Notes: generated by a model from the sequence alone, not told the origin. 64,000 nt of DNA from an uncultured Lachnospiraceae bacterium (GCA_910577275.1 CAJTMW010000010.1:1-64000), one strand, 5' to 3'; positions 36,342-45,147 are shown, numbered from the stretch's first letter. Numbers and translations are program-made.

Positions 36342-37835
36342 ATGAAAGCTAAGCTTTGGAAAAGACTGGCGGCGGCAGGAGCCGCAATGGCAATGACAAT
36401 CGGCCTTCTGGCAGGCTGCGGAGGCAAGGGAGCGGAGACAAACGCAAACGGGGAAGAAATCGTGGAGCTTACCTGGTGGCAGATTGGCGACGCCCAGAAG
36501 GACCAGGAGAGAGTGGTTGAAAAGGTCAACGAGTATATTGGCGAAAAGATTGGCGTCAGGCTGAAAATCAACACGGCGGGTTGGGGCGATTACGACCAGA
36601 AAATGCAGGTAATCATCAACACCGGGGACGACTGGGATTTGTGCTTCACCTGTTCCTGGGCAAACAATTATCTTCAGAATGCAAACAAGGGAGCCTTCCT
36701 TGCAATCGATGACTACATCAAGGACACCGGGATGTATAAGACCATTGACGAGCGTTTCTGGGAGGCGGCAAAGGTACAGGGAAAGACCTACGGCGTTCCC
36801 TCCGAAAAGGAAATCGGAAGTATGCCCATGTGGGTGTTTACCAAAGAATATGTGGACAAATACAATGTGCCGGTAGATGAAATCCACAGCCTTGAGGATT
36901 TGGAGCCCTGGCTTAAGGTCATAAAGGAAAACGAGCCGGACGTGGTACCCATGTATCTGACGGGCAGCTATTCCGCACCGATTTACATGGATTTGATTCA
37001 GAACCCTGTGGGAATCGAATACGGGGACGAAACGCTGACGGTTAAGAATCTGTTTGAAACGGAAAAGATGAAGTCCACCCTGCAGACAATGAGAAAATAT
37101 TATCTGGAAGGCTATATCAATAAGGACGCGGCCACGGCTTCCGACGACAAATCCGTGAAGCGTTTTGTGACAAAGGGAGACGGCCAGCCCTATGCGGAGC
37201 TGGTATGGGGAAAAGACCTTGGCTATGAGGTGGTTGCCACGCCGATTATGGAAACCTATGTGACGAACCTTTCCGCCCGCGGCGCGCTCACCGCCATCAA
37301 CGCCCAGACAAAGCACCCGGAAAAGGCGGTGGAATTTTTAAATCTGCTCAACACCGACGAATATTTAAGGAATCTTTTAAACTACGGCATCGAGGGCGAG
37401 CACTGGGATAAGGTGGAGGTTCCGGCGGACGAGGCCGCTGCCGCCGAGGGAAAGCCCTACGTTTACAGCAACAAAATCAAACTCAATGAGGAAACAAGAA
37501 AGAACTATTCCGTTTCCTACTGGGTACAGGGCGGCCTGTTTAACACCTATGTGCTGGAAAACGAGCCCGTTGACAAGTGGGCCACATTTAAAGAGTTCAA
37601 CGCCTCCTCCGTGGCGGCTCCGTCCTTTGGCTTTGATTTTGACCTCGAGCCTGTGAGCACAGAGGTGGCGGGCTTCGGAAACGTGCTCGACGAATTCGGG
37701 AAATCCCTCTACACGGGAAGCGTGGACCCCGACGAGTACCTGCCAAAGCTTCTGGAAAAGCTGGAAGCAACCGGCATCGACAAGGTAATCGAAGAAATGC
37801 AGAGACAGATTGACGAGTGGAAGGCGGCACAATAA
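36342..37835 (+). CDS. Extracellular solute-binding lipoprotein with DUF3502-like C-terminus
   Basis: A 497-residue lipoprotein that captures the saccharide for the two permeases. The signal peptide ends LLAGC with Cys26. The mature protein begins EIVELTWWQIGDAQKDQ and contains DDWDLCFTCSWANNYLQN and QGKTYGVPSEKEIGSMP. The final 150 residues (EYLPKLLEKLEATGIDKVI, then EMQRQIDEWKAAQ) match the DUF3502-type end of LplA/LipO proteins. It is the last gene of the importer operon, 21 bp after the permease, and no ATPase is encoded nearby. Acarbohydrate ligand is probable; the flanking GH38 and GH13 genes suggest mannose- or glucose-containing oligosaccharides. Confidence 0.9.
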   Translation: MKAKLWKRLAAAGAAMAMTIGLLAGCGGKGAETNANGEEIVELTWWQIGDAQKDQERVVEKVNEYIGEKIGVRLKINTAGWGDYDQKMQVIINTGDDWDLCFTCSWANNYLQNANKGAFLAIDDYIKDTGMYKTIDERFWEAAKVQGKTYGVPSEKEIGSMPMWVFTKEYVDKYNVPVDEIHSLEDLEPWLKVIKENEPDVVPMYLTGSYSAPIYMDLIQNPVGIEYGDETLTVKNLFETEKMKSTLQTMRKYYLEGYINKDAATASDDKSVKRFVTKGDGQPYAELVWGKDLGYEVVATPIMETYVTNLSARGALTAINAQTKHPEKAVEFLNLLNTDEYLRNLLNYGIEGEHWDKVEVPADEAAAAEGKPYVYSNKIKLNEETRKNYSVSYWVQGGLFNTYVLENEPVDKWATFKEFNASSVAAPSFGFDFDLEPVSTEVAGFGNVLDEFGKSLYTGSVDPDEYLPKLLEKLEATGIDKVIEEMQRQIDEWKAAQ

Positions 37836-37856
37836 GCACATCATACTTTAAATTTA

Positions 37857-38087
37857 AGGGGACAGCTTTCTGAAAGTTACTTTTTCCTGGCCGGCATGTA
37901 AGGTCAGCTCTGTACCGGAAAATTATCCATAAGGAGTCCCTGCAAAAACGCCAGCGCCTGGCGAGGTTCTTTACGAGCCTGGCGTCTGCTGCGTTTTTGT
38001 GGAGCGAGAGCGCGACGACGATGGATATTTACCAGTACAGAGCGACCGACTGGCTGGACAGGAAAAGTAGCCTCTGAAAGCGTCCCC
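37857..38087. repeat. 230-bp imperfect inverted repeat
   Basis: The segment starts GGGGACAGCTTTCTGAAAG and ends CTCTGAAAGCGTCCCC, the reverse complement of a near copy of its own start. The arms continue inward through CAGCTCTGTACCGG facing CCAGTACAGAGCG, ATTATCCAT facing ATGGATAT, and AAAAACGCCAGCG facing CTGCTGCGTTTTT. At the tip are CGCCTGGCGAGG and CGAGCCTGGCG. It fills the gap between the binding-protein gene and the GH13 gene. No ORF of note lies within it. It is either a MITE-like mobile repeat or a large structured RNA or termination element. Confidence 0.75.
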
Positions 38088-38115
38088 TCTTTGGCATCAG
38101 GAAGGGAGAATTTTT

Positions 38116-40104
38116 ATGGGGAAAAGAAGGAGCTGGCTGACCTTAGACAGCACGGTAGGGGAACTGTACGCAAGTCCGGTAGGACACGACGCTCTGGCGA
38201 AGGTGCTGCTGCAGCTGGGGCTGCCGGAAAAGGCGCTCACCAACAGGGCGGTTTCCGGAATGAAGCTGCGGACCATTGCAGCTCTCACGAAAAAGAAGCT
38301 GGGGGAGGATTTTTTTGACGCCCTGCTTCATCTGGTAAACAGCGAAAAGGACGAGCCTTATGTGTCAAAAGGAGAAATCACCCCGAAGTGGTGGAAGGAG
38401 GCGGTTTTCTATCAGATTTATCCCCGCAGCTTTCACGACAGCAACGGCGACGGCATCGGGGATTTGCGCGGGATTATAGGTAAGCTGGATTACTTGAAGA
38501 AGCTGGGCGTGGATGCGCTGTGGCTTTCCCCGGTCTATGATTCTCCCAACGATGACAACGGATACGATATCCGCGACTATGACAAAATCATGGAAGAATT
38601 CGGAAACATGGAGGATTTTGAGACACTTCTTTCCGAGGCGCACAGACGGGGAATGCGGCTGATTATGGATTTGGTAATCAATCACACCTCCGACGAGCAT
38701 GAATGGTACCGGAAGGCAAAGGAGCCGGATTCGCCTTACCGGGATTATTACTTTTTCCGTAAGGACGACGGAAGCCGCAGGCCCCCCAATAACTGGACCT
38801 CCTTCTTTTCCGGCCCCGCCTGGAAGTACGAGGAGGCTTCCGATAGCTGGGCGCTGCACCTTTTTTCGGGAAAGCAGATGGACTTAAACTGGGAGAACCC
38901 GAAAATGCGGGAGGAGATTATCGCCATGATAAACCGCTGGCTGGACAAAGGGGTGGACGGGTTCCGCATGGACGTCATCAATTACATTTCCAAGGAGGAA
39001 GGGCTTCCCGACGGCAACGAAGCCATCGGAAATCTGATGGGCTTTACGGGAATCGAGCATTATTATTACGGGCCGAAGCTTCACCGGTATTTGCGGGAGA
39101 TAAGGGAAAAGGCTTTTGCGCCTCACGACGCCTTTTCCGTGGGGGAGACTCCGGGGCCGGGGATGAAAATGAGCCAGCTCCTCACCGGTGAGGAACGCCG
39201 GGAGCTGGATATGGTGTTTTCCTTTGACCATCTGGAAACGCCGGGTCATGTGAGGATGGAGGATTATGAGTATGATTTGAACTACTTCCGGGACTATATG
39301 ACAGACTGGATGGAAAACTACGGAAACAACTGCTGGATGTCCCTTTTTTACAATAATCACGACAATCCCCGGATGATTAGCAAGGTGACAAAGGACAAAT
39401 CCTGCCATACGGCCCTTTCAAAGCTCCTTGCGGTGATGCAGTTTACCTTGAAGGGAACGCCCTTTATCTTTCAGGGAGACGAGATGGGGCTTGCCAATTA
39501 TGAGTTTACTTCCATGGAGCAGATTACGGACGTGGAGGCAAAGGGCTATTATGCCGAGCATATCAAGACGGAGCCGGAGGAAAAAGTGTTTGCCGATATC
39601 CTTGCGGGGACGAGGGAACATGCAAGAGTGCTTCTGCCCTGGAATAAAAAGCAGCCGCCCGCTCATCAGGGGCTTTACCAGAAGCCGAAGAAGGAAGTGT
39701 ATGCGGCATACAGGAGGCTCCTTCGCCTTCGGCATGAGGAAAAGGCGTTCGTGTACGGCTCATTCCGGGTGCTTTGCCGGAAGAAAAACCGGTTTGTGTA
39801 TGAGAGAAAGCTTGGGGGGAGGGTTTACGTAATCGACTGCAATCTGGGAGAAAAGCCCTGCCCGGCGTATCCTTTGAAGGGGAAGTGGAAGGTGATATAT
39901 GATACGGCCTGGGGGAAAGATGCGGGCGGAAAGGACGGAAGCGGAGCGGCTGCCGCCGGGGCTTTGGGCGGAGACGGCAAAGCGGAAAAGAACGTGACCG
40001 GTGCCGGAAGCAAAAGGCCGGCGGCGGGAAGAATGCTGCGGGGGTATGAAGCGAGGATAGTGGAATATCTCGAAAAGTCCGGGACAGAAGCAACCGGGGA
40101 TTGA
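38116..40104 (+). CDS. Alpha-glucosidase, glycoside hydrolase family 13, with extra N-terminal domain
   Basis: A 662-residue cytosolic GH13 enzyme of the oligo-1,6-glucosidase/alpha-glucosidase type. Catalytic residues are Asp286 (DGFRMDVINY, nucleophile), Glu344 (FSVGETPG, acid/base) and Asp416 (NNHDNPR). The barrel begins at about residue 95 (WWKEAVFYQIYPRSFHDSNG). The first 85 residues (LTLDSTVGELYASPVGHDAL, then MKLRTIAAL) are an added helical domain resembling the short tail domain of some clostridial GH3 beta-glucosidases. Near residues 595-640 a Gly/Ala/Lys-rich insertion interrupts the C-terminal beta domain. AGGAAGGGAG precedes the start. The NERD gene starts 18 bp downstream. Confidence 0.92.
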   Translation: MGKRRSWLTLDSTVGELYASPVGHDALAKVLLQLGLPEKALTNRAVSGMKLRTIAALTKKKLGEDFFDALLHLVNSEKDEPYVSKGEITPKWWKEAVFYQIYPRSFHDSNGDGIGDLRGIIGKLDYLKKLGVDALWLSPVYDSPNDDNGYDIRDYDKIMEEFGNMEDFETLLSEAHRRGMRLIMDLVINHTSDEHEWYRKAKEPDSPYRDYYFFRKDDGSRRPPNNWTSFFSGPAWKYEEASDSWALHLFSGKQMDLNWENPKMREEIIAMINRWLDKGVDGFRMDVINYISKEEGLPDGNEAIGNLMGFTGIEHYYYGPKLHRYLREIREKAFAPHDAFSVGETPGPGMKMSQLLTGEERRELDMVFSFDHLETPGHVRMEDYEYDLNYFRDYMTDWMENYGNNCWMSLFYNNHDNPRMISKVTKDKSCHTALSKLLAVMQFTLKGTPFIFQGDEMGLANYEFTSMEQITDVEAKGYYAEHIKTEPEEKVFADILAGTREHARVLLPWNKKQPPAHQGLYQKPKKEVYAAYRRLLRLRHEEKAFVYGSFRVLCRKKNRFVYERKLGGRVYVIDCNLGEKPCPAYPLKGKWKVIYDTAWGKDAGGKDGSGAAAAGALGGDGKAEKNVTGAGSKRPAAGRMLRGYEARIVEYLEKSGTEATGD

Positions 40105-40122
40105 TGTAATAAGGAGGCGTTT

Positions 40123-40884
40123 ATGATACTATTATTTTTAGCAGCACTCATTCTGGCGGCAGCGGTTACTGTCTTTTTGCTGCAGAAAATGAACTATGAG
40201 AAAACGGATTATTATACCCAGACAAAAAATTCTTACATAAGTATGATATTAGATAAAGGGCGTCTGGGCGAATTTTATACCTATAAATATCTGAAGCCTC
40301 TCAAAGGGCACAAGCGGTATCTGTTTAATCTGTACCTGCCAAAGGAAAACGGAGAAACCACGGAGGTGGACGTTATTCTTCTGCATGAATCCGGTATCTA
40401 TGTGTTTGAGTCCAAGAATTACAGCGGATGGATTTTCGGGACGGAATCCCAACAATACTGGACACAGACCTTGCAGGCCGGGAAAGGTTCTTCACAGAAA
40501 AACCGGTTTTTTAATCCGATTATTCAAAATAAGGTGCATTTGAAATGGCTCCAAAGCTTTTTGATGGACAAGACTCTGCCCTTTTACTCCTATATTGTGT
40601 TCAGTGAACGCTGTACCTTAAAGGACATTAAGCTGACAAGTGGAACCCATCATGTGATTAAGCGGTATGATATTCTTGACGCTGTCCGCCAAAATGCAGG
40701 AAAGGCCGGTGTGCGCCTGTCAAAGGAGAAAATTGACGCTTTATATCAAAAGCTCTACCCGCTGACACAGGCGGACAATGCAAAAAAGATGGCGCATATT
40801 CAGAATGTCAAAAATAAACAGCGGGAAGCCGGAACAGGAAGGGAAACCGCCGGTGCACGAAGGGCAGGTAGAAGGAATTTTTGA
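40123..40884 (+). CDS. NERD domain protein, membrane-anchored
   Basis: A 253-residue protein with one N-terminal membrane segment (residues 2-20) and a NERD (nuclease-related) domain. The expected residues are present: GExG-like Gly49-Glu50, then Asp83 (TEVDVILL) and Glu96-x-Lys98 (VFESKNYSGWIFG), the PD-(D/E)XK pattern. It should lie at the membrane with its domain in the cytoplasm. NERD proteins are predicted nucleases of unknown biology. AAGGAGG precedes the start. It lies between a GH13 gene (18 bp) and a nucleoside hydrolase gene (41 bp) in the same direction, which may be chance linkage. Confidence 0.85.
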   Translation: MILLFLAALILAAAVTVFLLQKMNYEKTDYYTQTKNSYISMILDKGRLGEFYTYKYLKPLKGHKRYLFNLYLPKENGETTEVDVILLHESGIYVFESKNYSGWIFGTESQQYWTQTLQAGKGSSQKNRFFNPIIQNKVHLKWLQSFLMDKTLPFYSYIVFSERCTLKDIKLTSGTHHVIKRYDILDAVRQNAGKAGVRLSKEKIDALYQKLYPLTQADNAKKMAHIQNVKNKQREAGTGRETAGARRAGRRNF

Positions 40885-40925
40885 CTTAGATAGTGCAATT
40901 AAAAAAGAGGCAGGAGGACACACTC

Positions 40926-41849
40926 ATGAACCAGAAGGATTTCTTATTCTTCCAGAGGCTGTCAAAGCCGGAAGGAAAAATTGACGTTGTACTGGACACG
41001 GACACCTACAACGAGATTGACGACCAGTTTGCGCTGGCGTATATGCTTTGCCGGAAGGACAGAATAAACTTAAAAGCAATCTGCGCGGCTCCTTTTCATA
41101 ATGCCAAATCCGACAATCCGGCGGACGGGATGGAGAAAAGCTTTCAGGAAATCCACCATATTCTGAAACTGATGGGAAAAGAAGAATATGCCGGGCAGGT
41201 GTACCGGGGCTCCACGGAATGGCTTTCTGACGAGGAAACGCCTCTGTGCTCCGAGGCGGCGGAAAAGCTGGCGGAGCTTGCCTTAGGATATTCACCGGAG
41301 AAGCCCTTGTATATAGTAGCAATCGGGGCAATCACCAATGTGGCCTCCGCGCTGCTCTTAAAGCCGGAAATCACAGACAGGATTGTGATAGTATGGCTTG
41401 GCGGAAACGCCCACCACTGGCCGGATAATATGGAGTTCAACTGCGGTCAGGACGTGGCTGCGGCAAGAGTGGTATTCGGCAGCGGAGCGGCGGTGGTGCA
41501 GCTTCCCTGCGCCGGGGTGGTGTCCGCTTTTAAGACGACTGCCGGGGAGCTGGAAATGTTTCTGCGGGGGAAAAACAGGCTGTGCGATTATCTGGTGGAT
41601 ATTGTGGAGAGGGACGGAGCGGCGGAAAGCCCGTACAAAACCTGGTCAAGGGTGATTTGGGATGTAACTGCGGTGGGATGGCTTCTGGAGGAGGATTTCA
41701 TGAAAGACAGGCTGGTTCCCAGCCCGATTCCCCAGTACGACCATCACTACAGCTTTGACCCTGACAGGCATTTTATACGTTATGTGTACTGGATTAACAG
41801 GGACGCTCTTTTTGAGGACCTGTTTGAGAAGCTGGCGCAGTCAGAGTGA
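40926..41849 (+). CDS. Nucleoside hydrolase (inosine/uridine-preferring family)
   Basis: A 307-residue cytosolic enzyme that hydrolyses the N-glycosidic bond of ribonucleosides. The Ca2+ and ribose cluster is seen at VVLDTDTYNEIDDQFAL (Asp24, Asp26, Asp32, Asp33), and the later motif is KPLYIVAIGAITNVASALLL. The histidine common in the C-terminal half may be in PQYDHHYSFD. The preferred start is the ATG at 40926 with GGAGG 9-10 nt upstream; an earlier in-frame ATG (40893) lacks one. Together with the phosphorylase at 20832 it gives the cell two routes for nucleoside cleavage. Ribosides other than nucleosides are possible substrates. Confidence 0.88.
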   Translation: MNQKDFLFFQRLSKPEGKIDVVLDTDTYNEIDDQFALAYMLCRKDRINLKAICAAPFHNAKSDNPADGMEKSFQEIHHILKLMGKEEYAGQVYRGSTEWLSDEETPLCSEAAEKLAELALGYSPEKPLYIVAIGAITNVASALLLKPEITDRIVIVWLGGNAHHWPDNMEFNCGQDVAAARVVFGSGAAVVQLPCAGVVSAFKTTAGELEMFLRGKNRLCDYLVDIVERDGAAESPYKTWSRVIWDVTAVGWLLEEDFMKDRLVPSPIPQYDHHYSFDPDRHFIRYVYWINRDALFEDLFEKLAQSE

Positions 41850-41897
41850 CGATATTTGAAACTGGAAATTGAAAAACTGTATATCCTGTGGCATAAT

Positions 41898-41934
41898 TGT
41901 GGCAGATTTGGAATTTGATTCTGAATCTGCCACA
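41898..41934. terminator. Terminator hairpin between convergent genes
   Basis: Perfect 11-bp arms TGTGGCAGATT and AATCTGCCACA with a 15-nt loop. It sits between the stop codons of the nucleoside hydrolase (plus) and the flippase-like gene (minus) and can serve both. Confidence 0.7.
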
Positions 41935-41965
41935 TTTGATATATCCGGCGGAATATGGTATGGAG

Positions 41966-43003
41966 TTACCCGTTATGTCGGAAAACCCGCCTCCCGGCCA
42001 GCCAAATCCCGCCTGCTGCCGCCGGACAGACCCATGTGGCAAAGCGGAAAAGCAGAATTCCCGGAAGCACTGTCCGGTAATCGGCGAAGGGGGCGAAGAA
42101 TAAAAGAAAGACAAATTCCAGAGATACTGCGCCCGAGGGTGCAGGGATAACTCCGGCCAGCATGAAGGCCGCCGCCATGAGCGCGATGCACTCACCAGTC
42201 GTCAAAGCCGTTTTTCCCGAAAGAAAGCAGGCCGGAATACAGTAGAACAGGATGAGCTTGCCGGTCTGCAGGCATATAACGCCGGCCATTTTCTTTTTTT
42301 GAAGAAGAATGTCCTTTCCCGACCGGCTGAGAAGAATAATCTGTTCCTCCCATTTGCGGAAGAACTCCGTTTTTGACGGTATTTTATCTCTCAGCCGGCC
42401 GAGGAGCCAAAGGGCGGCCCAAGCCAGCTTCGGGGACAGGGCAAGGCACAGGATAAAGGCAATCACAAGCACGGTTATCAGGCATCCTGCCCCCATAAAA
42501 GGGAGATATTGCCTGCACAGTCCGCGGGTGCTTTCCTTTTGGGAAAGAACAAGGAAGCCGGAGACGCCCAGCAGCATGACTGCGCACCTTTTCATTACAT
42601 ACTGAATCATCGTCAGAGTCGTTGCTTTTCCCGGCTCTATTTTTTCTTTCGTCAGATAATGGATTTCCGCAATGCCCGAGCCGTTTCCCAGGGTGGTGAG
42701 ACGGTAGAATTCACAGACAAAAGCGATGAAGACGCAGTCGGTTCTTCTACCGTGGGAAGCTATTGTCCCTGTCATACGGAAAATGGTCATTCCCTCCAGA
42801 AGATATCCAGAAAGGGCGAGCAGGATGGCGGCTCCAAGCTCCTTCCATGTAACCAGCCGGATTCCCTTAAGGATGTCCAGAAGGGAATCCCTGTAAAAAA
42901 GTAAGGAGAGGACAAGCAGTATCAGCAGAGCCGTCCGCAGCAGTATTTTCCGGCTGCAGAGCCCCTTTTTATCAGTCTTTTGTTTTTGGCTTATAGTTTT
43001 CAT
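41966..43003 (-). CDS. Flippase-like membrane protein (lysylphosphatidylglycerol synthase TM family)
   Basis: A 345-residue polytopic membrane protein similar to the transmembrane domain of MprF and the UPF0104 group. About eight segments start with LLRTALLILLVLSLLFY. Conserved features are GYLLEGMTIFRMTG, FVCEFYRLTTLGNGSGIAEIHYL and the late APSGAVSLEFVFLLFFAPF. MprF proteins flip aminoacylated phospholipids; the synthase domain is absent here, so a lipid or lipid-linked-sugar flippase role is inferred. The preferred start (43003) follows AAAGAG; it lies inside the end of the radical SAM gene (32-bp overlap), so the two proteins are probably made together. Confidence 0.75.
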   Translation of the reverse strand: MKTISQKQKTDKKGLCSRKILLRTALLILLVLSLLFYRDSLLDILKGIRLVTWKELGAAILLALSGYLLEGMTIFRMTGTIASHGRRTDCVFIAFVCEFYRLTTLGNGSGIAEIHYLTKEKIEPGKATTLTMIQYVMKRCAVMLLGVSGFLVLSQKESTRGLCRQYLPFMGAGCLITVLVIAFILCLALSPKLAWAALWLLGRLRDKIPSKTEFFRKWEEQIILLSRSGKDILLQKKKMAGVICLQTGKLILFYCIPACFLSGKTALTTGECIALMAAAFMLAGVIPAPSGAVSLEFVFLLFFAPFADYRTVLPGILLFRFATWVCPAAAGGIWLAGRRVFRHNG

Positions 43004-44378
43004 AGCTGCTCTTTCTGTGAGGCTCCTCCCGCCAGATTCTGTCCGCCGCCTCCGCCCAGCTATCTGCGTATTCACGGCATTTCCCGCAAAGGTGCTCCAC
43101 ACTTTCAGGGGACTGCAAATCGGTGGATTTTGCGCCGGATTCCTTTACTATCCGCTCAAGGATTTCGGGGTTTTCCAGCATGGGGCAGGGACGCAGATGG
43201 TTTTCATTAAAGGGCTGGTTTTCCCGGTAAGCCATAAACAGGGGCTGCTTTAGTATTTCAAGGAGGGAATGGGTCCTGATATTTGCGCCGGAGTAATGGA
43301 TAAACACACAGGGCTCCGCGTCGCCGTTTGCGTTGATGTGGAAATAGTTCCGCCCGCCGGCAATACATCCGCCCACAAATTCCCCGTCATTCTGGAAATC
43401 CATGGTAAAGAGCCCGGCTCCGGTGCTCATGTTCCGTATCTCCCTTACCCGCCGCTTTATGTATATCCGCTGTTCCACGGTGGGCAAAAGCTCCATGGCG
43501 GCGTCGTTTCCCACCGGCATGTAGTGGAAGTACAGCGCATAGCGGCAGCCCTTTTCCACCAGCAGCTCCACAAATTCATCGCTGGTCACCGTCTCGATAT
43601 TTTTGGAGGTATAGCAGATGGAAGTCCCGAAAATCAGACCGTTCTCCTTCAGCAAATCCATGGCATGCATTACTTTGTCATACACGCCGCCGCCCCGGCG
43701 CAGGTCGTTGACCGCCTCGAAGCCCTCCAGGCTGATTGCCAGATAGAGGTTGCCTGCTCTTTTCATTTCAAGGCAGAACGCTTCGTCCACCAGAGTTCCG
43801 TTGGTGTAGGCAAGAAAAGCGCAGTCGTCATGCTTTTCACAGAGCCTTAGTATATCGGATTTCCTTACAAGGGGCTCTCCGCCGGTGAACATATAAAAGT
43901 AAATCCCCAGCTCCTTGCCCTGGCTGATAACGCTATCCATTTCCTCGAAGGTCAGGTTCAGACGGTTTCCGTATTCCGCCGCCCAGCACCCGGTACAATG
44001 CAGGTTGCAGGCGCTGGTGGGGTCCATTAAAATCAGCCAGGGAACGTTGCACTGATGGGTCACGCGCATTTTCCGAATGGTTTTCGTGCCATGGAAAAAG
44101 GCTTCAAAGCCGAGATTCAGCGCAGTAGTTTTCAGCACATGAGGGTCAACCTCCGCAAGAATCCGGCTGATATATTTATTTAGTGCGCCGTCCCTGTCGC
44201 AGACCATCTTTCTGGCCTTTTCATAGTCAACATCCAGCTTTTCGCCCTTCATGTAGTTTTCCGAAAGGTCTAAGAGCCTGACCACTTCCTTTTCCCAGTT
44301 CTTATCCGCATTTTTCATTGCAATATCGATTGCTTTTCCGAAAGCCGCCCTTCCGGCCTTGTGTGTCATTTCGCTCAT
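42972..44378 (-). CDS. Radical SAM protein with SPASM-like C-terminus
   Basis: A 468-residue iron-sulfur enzyme. The radical SAM cluster is CNLHCTGC (Cys124, Cys128, Cys131), followed by the GGEPL motif in YFYMFTGGEPLVRKSD. An N-terminal 110-residue helical region precedes the core. The C-terminal part has additional cysteines (GGCIAGGRNYFHINANGDAEPC, RPCPML, HLCGKC) that could bind an auxiliary cluster. The reaction is unknown. The flippase-like gene overlaps it by 32 bp, and an HdeD-like gene sits 21 bp upstream, so lipid or envelope modification is a fair guess, with peptide modification as the alternative. A weak GGAG is placed before the start. Confidence 0.85.
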   Translation of the reverse strand: MSEMTHKAGRAAFGKAIDIAMKNADKNWEKEVVRLLDLSENYMKGEKLDVDYEKARKMVCDRDGALNKYISRILAEVDPHVLKTTALNLGFEAFFHGTKTIRKMRVTHQCNVPWLILMDPTSACNLHCTGCWAAEYGNRLNLTFEEMDSVISQGKELGIYFYMFTGGEPLVRKSDILRLCEKHDDCAFLAYTNGTLVDEAFCLEMKRAGNLYLAISLEGFEAVNDLRRGGGVYDKVMHAMDLLKENGLIFGTSICYTSKNIETVTSDEFVELLVEKGCRYALYFHYMPVGNDAAMELLPTVEQRIYIKRRVREIRNMSTGAGLFTMDFQNDGEFVGGCIAGGRNYFHINANGDAEPCVFIHYSGANIRTHSLLEILKQPLFMAYRENQPFNENHLRPCPMLENPEILERIVKESGAKSTDLQSPESVEHLCGKCREYADSWAEAADRIWREEPHRKSSYENYKPKTKD

Positions 44379-44399
44379 AGTAATTCTCCTTGTTTTTTC

Positions 44400-44990
44400 T
44401 TAAGAAATATCAATTATCACTTCATCCGCCCGCTCCGGCGCTTTTTTACGGATAATTTTGACCGCGGTAAGCACCGTGACAAGATTTAAAATGCCCTCCA
44501 GCAAAAGGCTGAATCCGGACAGTATTACCAGAATATCCGCGCCCTCGTAAGGACGGATAATCAGCAGACAGCCGATAATTCCCGCCGCTATGGCGCTTAC
44601 CAGGATTGCCCACCATTTTCTGATTCCGAAGACTTTGGCGTCCAGCGCTATCTGGATTTTCAGAAGGCTGTCAGCCAGAACGTAAATTCCGAGAACGATA
44701 CTGATAAAAGCCATTACATTGTCCGTTTTCAGAATTGTGATAATGCCCAGCACAATCAGCAAAAGGCCTAGGGCAAGGTCATATTGAAAAGCCAGACGGA
44801 ACAGGTCTCTGGAAAAATAGCCGATGATTTTGAAGATACCAAACAGTATCAGCATTATCCCGAATACTGCCGCCAGCACGGAGACTGAAAATTCAGGAAT
44901 TGCTATCAGCATGATTCCCAGCAGACAAAACAGCGCAGATATGACAATATAACCTGTTTTTGCGGTTTTCATTAATTTGATGGAACTCAT
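44400..44990 (-). CDS. HdeD-like (DUF308) membrane protein
   Basis: A 196-residue protein with six short membrane helices arranged as three hairpins (YIVISALFCLLGIMLIAIPE, VFGIMLILFGIFKIIGYF and similar repeats), the DUF308/HdeD pattern. HdeD proteins are linked to acid resistance in enterobacteria; in Clostridia the role is unknown. The preferred start is the ATG at 44990 with AAGGGGTGAT upstream; the longer frame to 45056 would begin without a site. It leads the minus-strand operon with the radical SAM and flippase-like genes, and the palindrome at 45080-45130 lies just upstream of it. Confidence 0.8.
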   Translation of the reverse strand: MSSIKLMKTAKTGYIVISALFCLLGIMLIAIPEFSVSVLAAVFGIMLILFGIFKIIGYFSRDLFRLAFQYDLALGLLLIVLGIITILKTDNVMAFISIVLGIYVLADSLLKIQIALDAKVFGIRKWWAILVSAIAAGIIGCLLIIRPYEGADILVILSGFSLLLEGILNLVTVLTAVKIIRKKAPERADEVIIDIS

Positions 44991-45079
44991 GTCATCACCC
45001 CTTTTCGTTTTGATGACTATAAAATAGCAAATTCTCTGAAAACAGAAAACAGACATTGTCCGGCCTTTGCCAAAAAAAC

Positions 45080-45130
45080 AGACACTCTCCGTAAAATGTC
45101 GAAAAAACAGACATTTTATGGAAAGTGTCT
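45080..45130. promoter_or_regulatory. Near-perfect 21-bp inverted repeat, probable operator
   Basis: AGACACTCTCCGTAAAATGTC (first 19 of 21 positions matching) faces GACATTTTATGGAAAGTGTC-T around a 9-nt A-rich loop. Related half-sites (ACAGACATT) recur at about 45050. The repeat lies between the TetR gene and the HdeD-like gene, upstream of the latter, as expected for an operator of the TetR protein. Confidence 0.65.
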
Positions 45131-45147
45131 AAGACAGCGAGTGCGAT

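Noticed and set aside
37857..38087. Riboswitch before GH13
   Set aside because: The structure is one long hairpin without a recognisable aptamer core. No known riboswitch class could be matched by eye.
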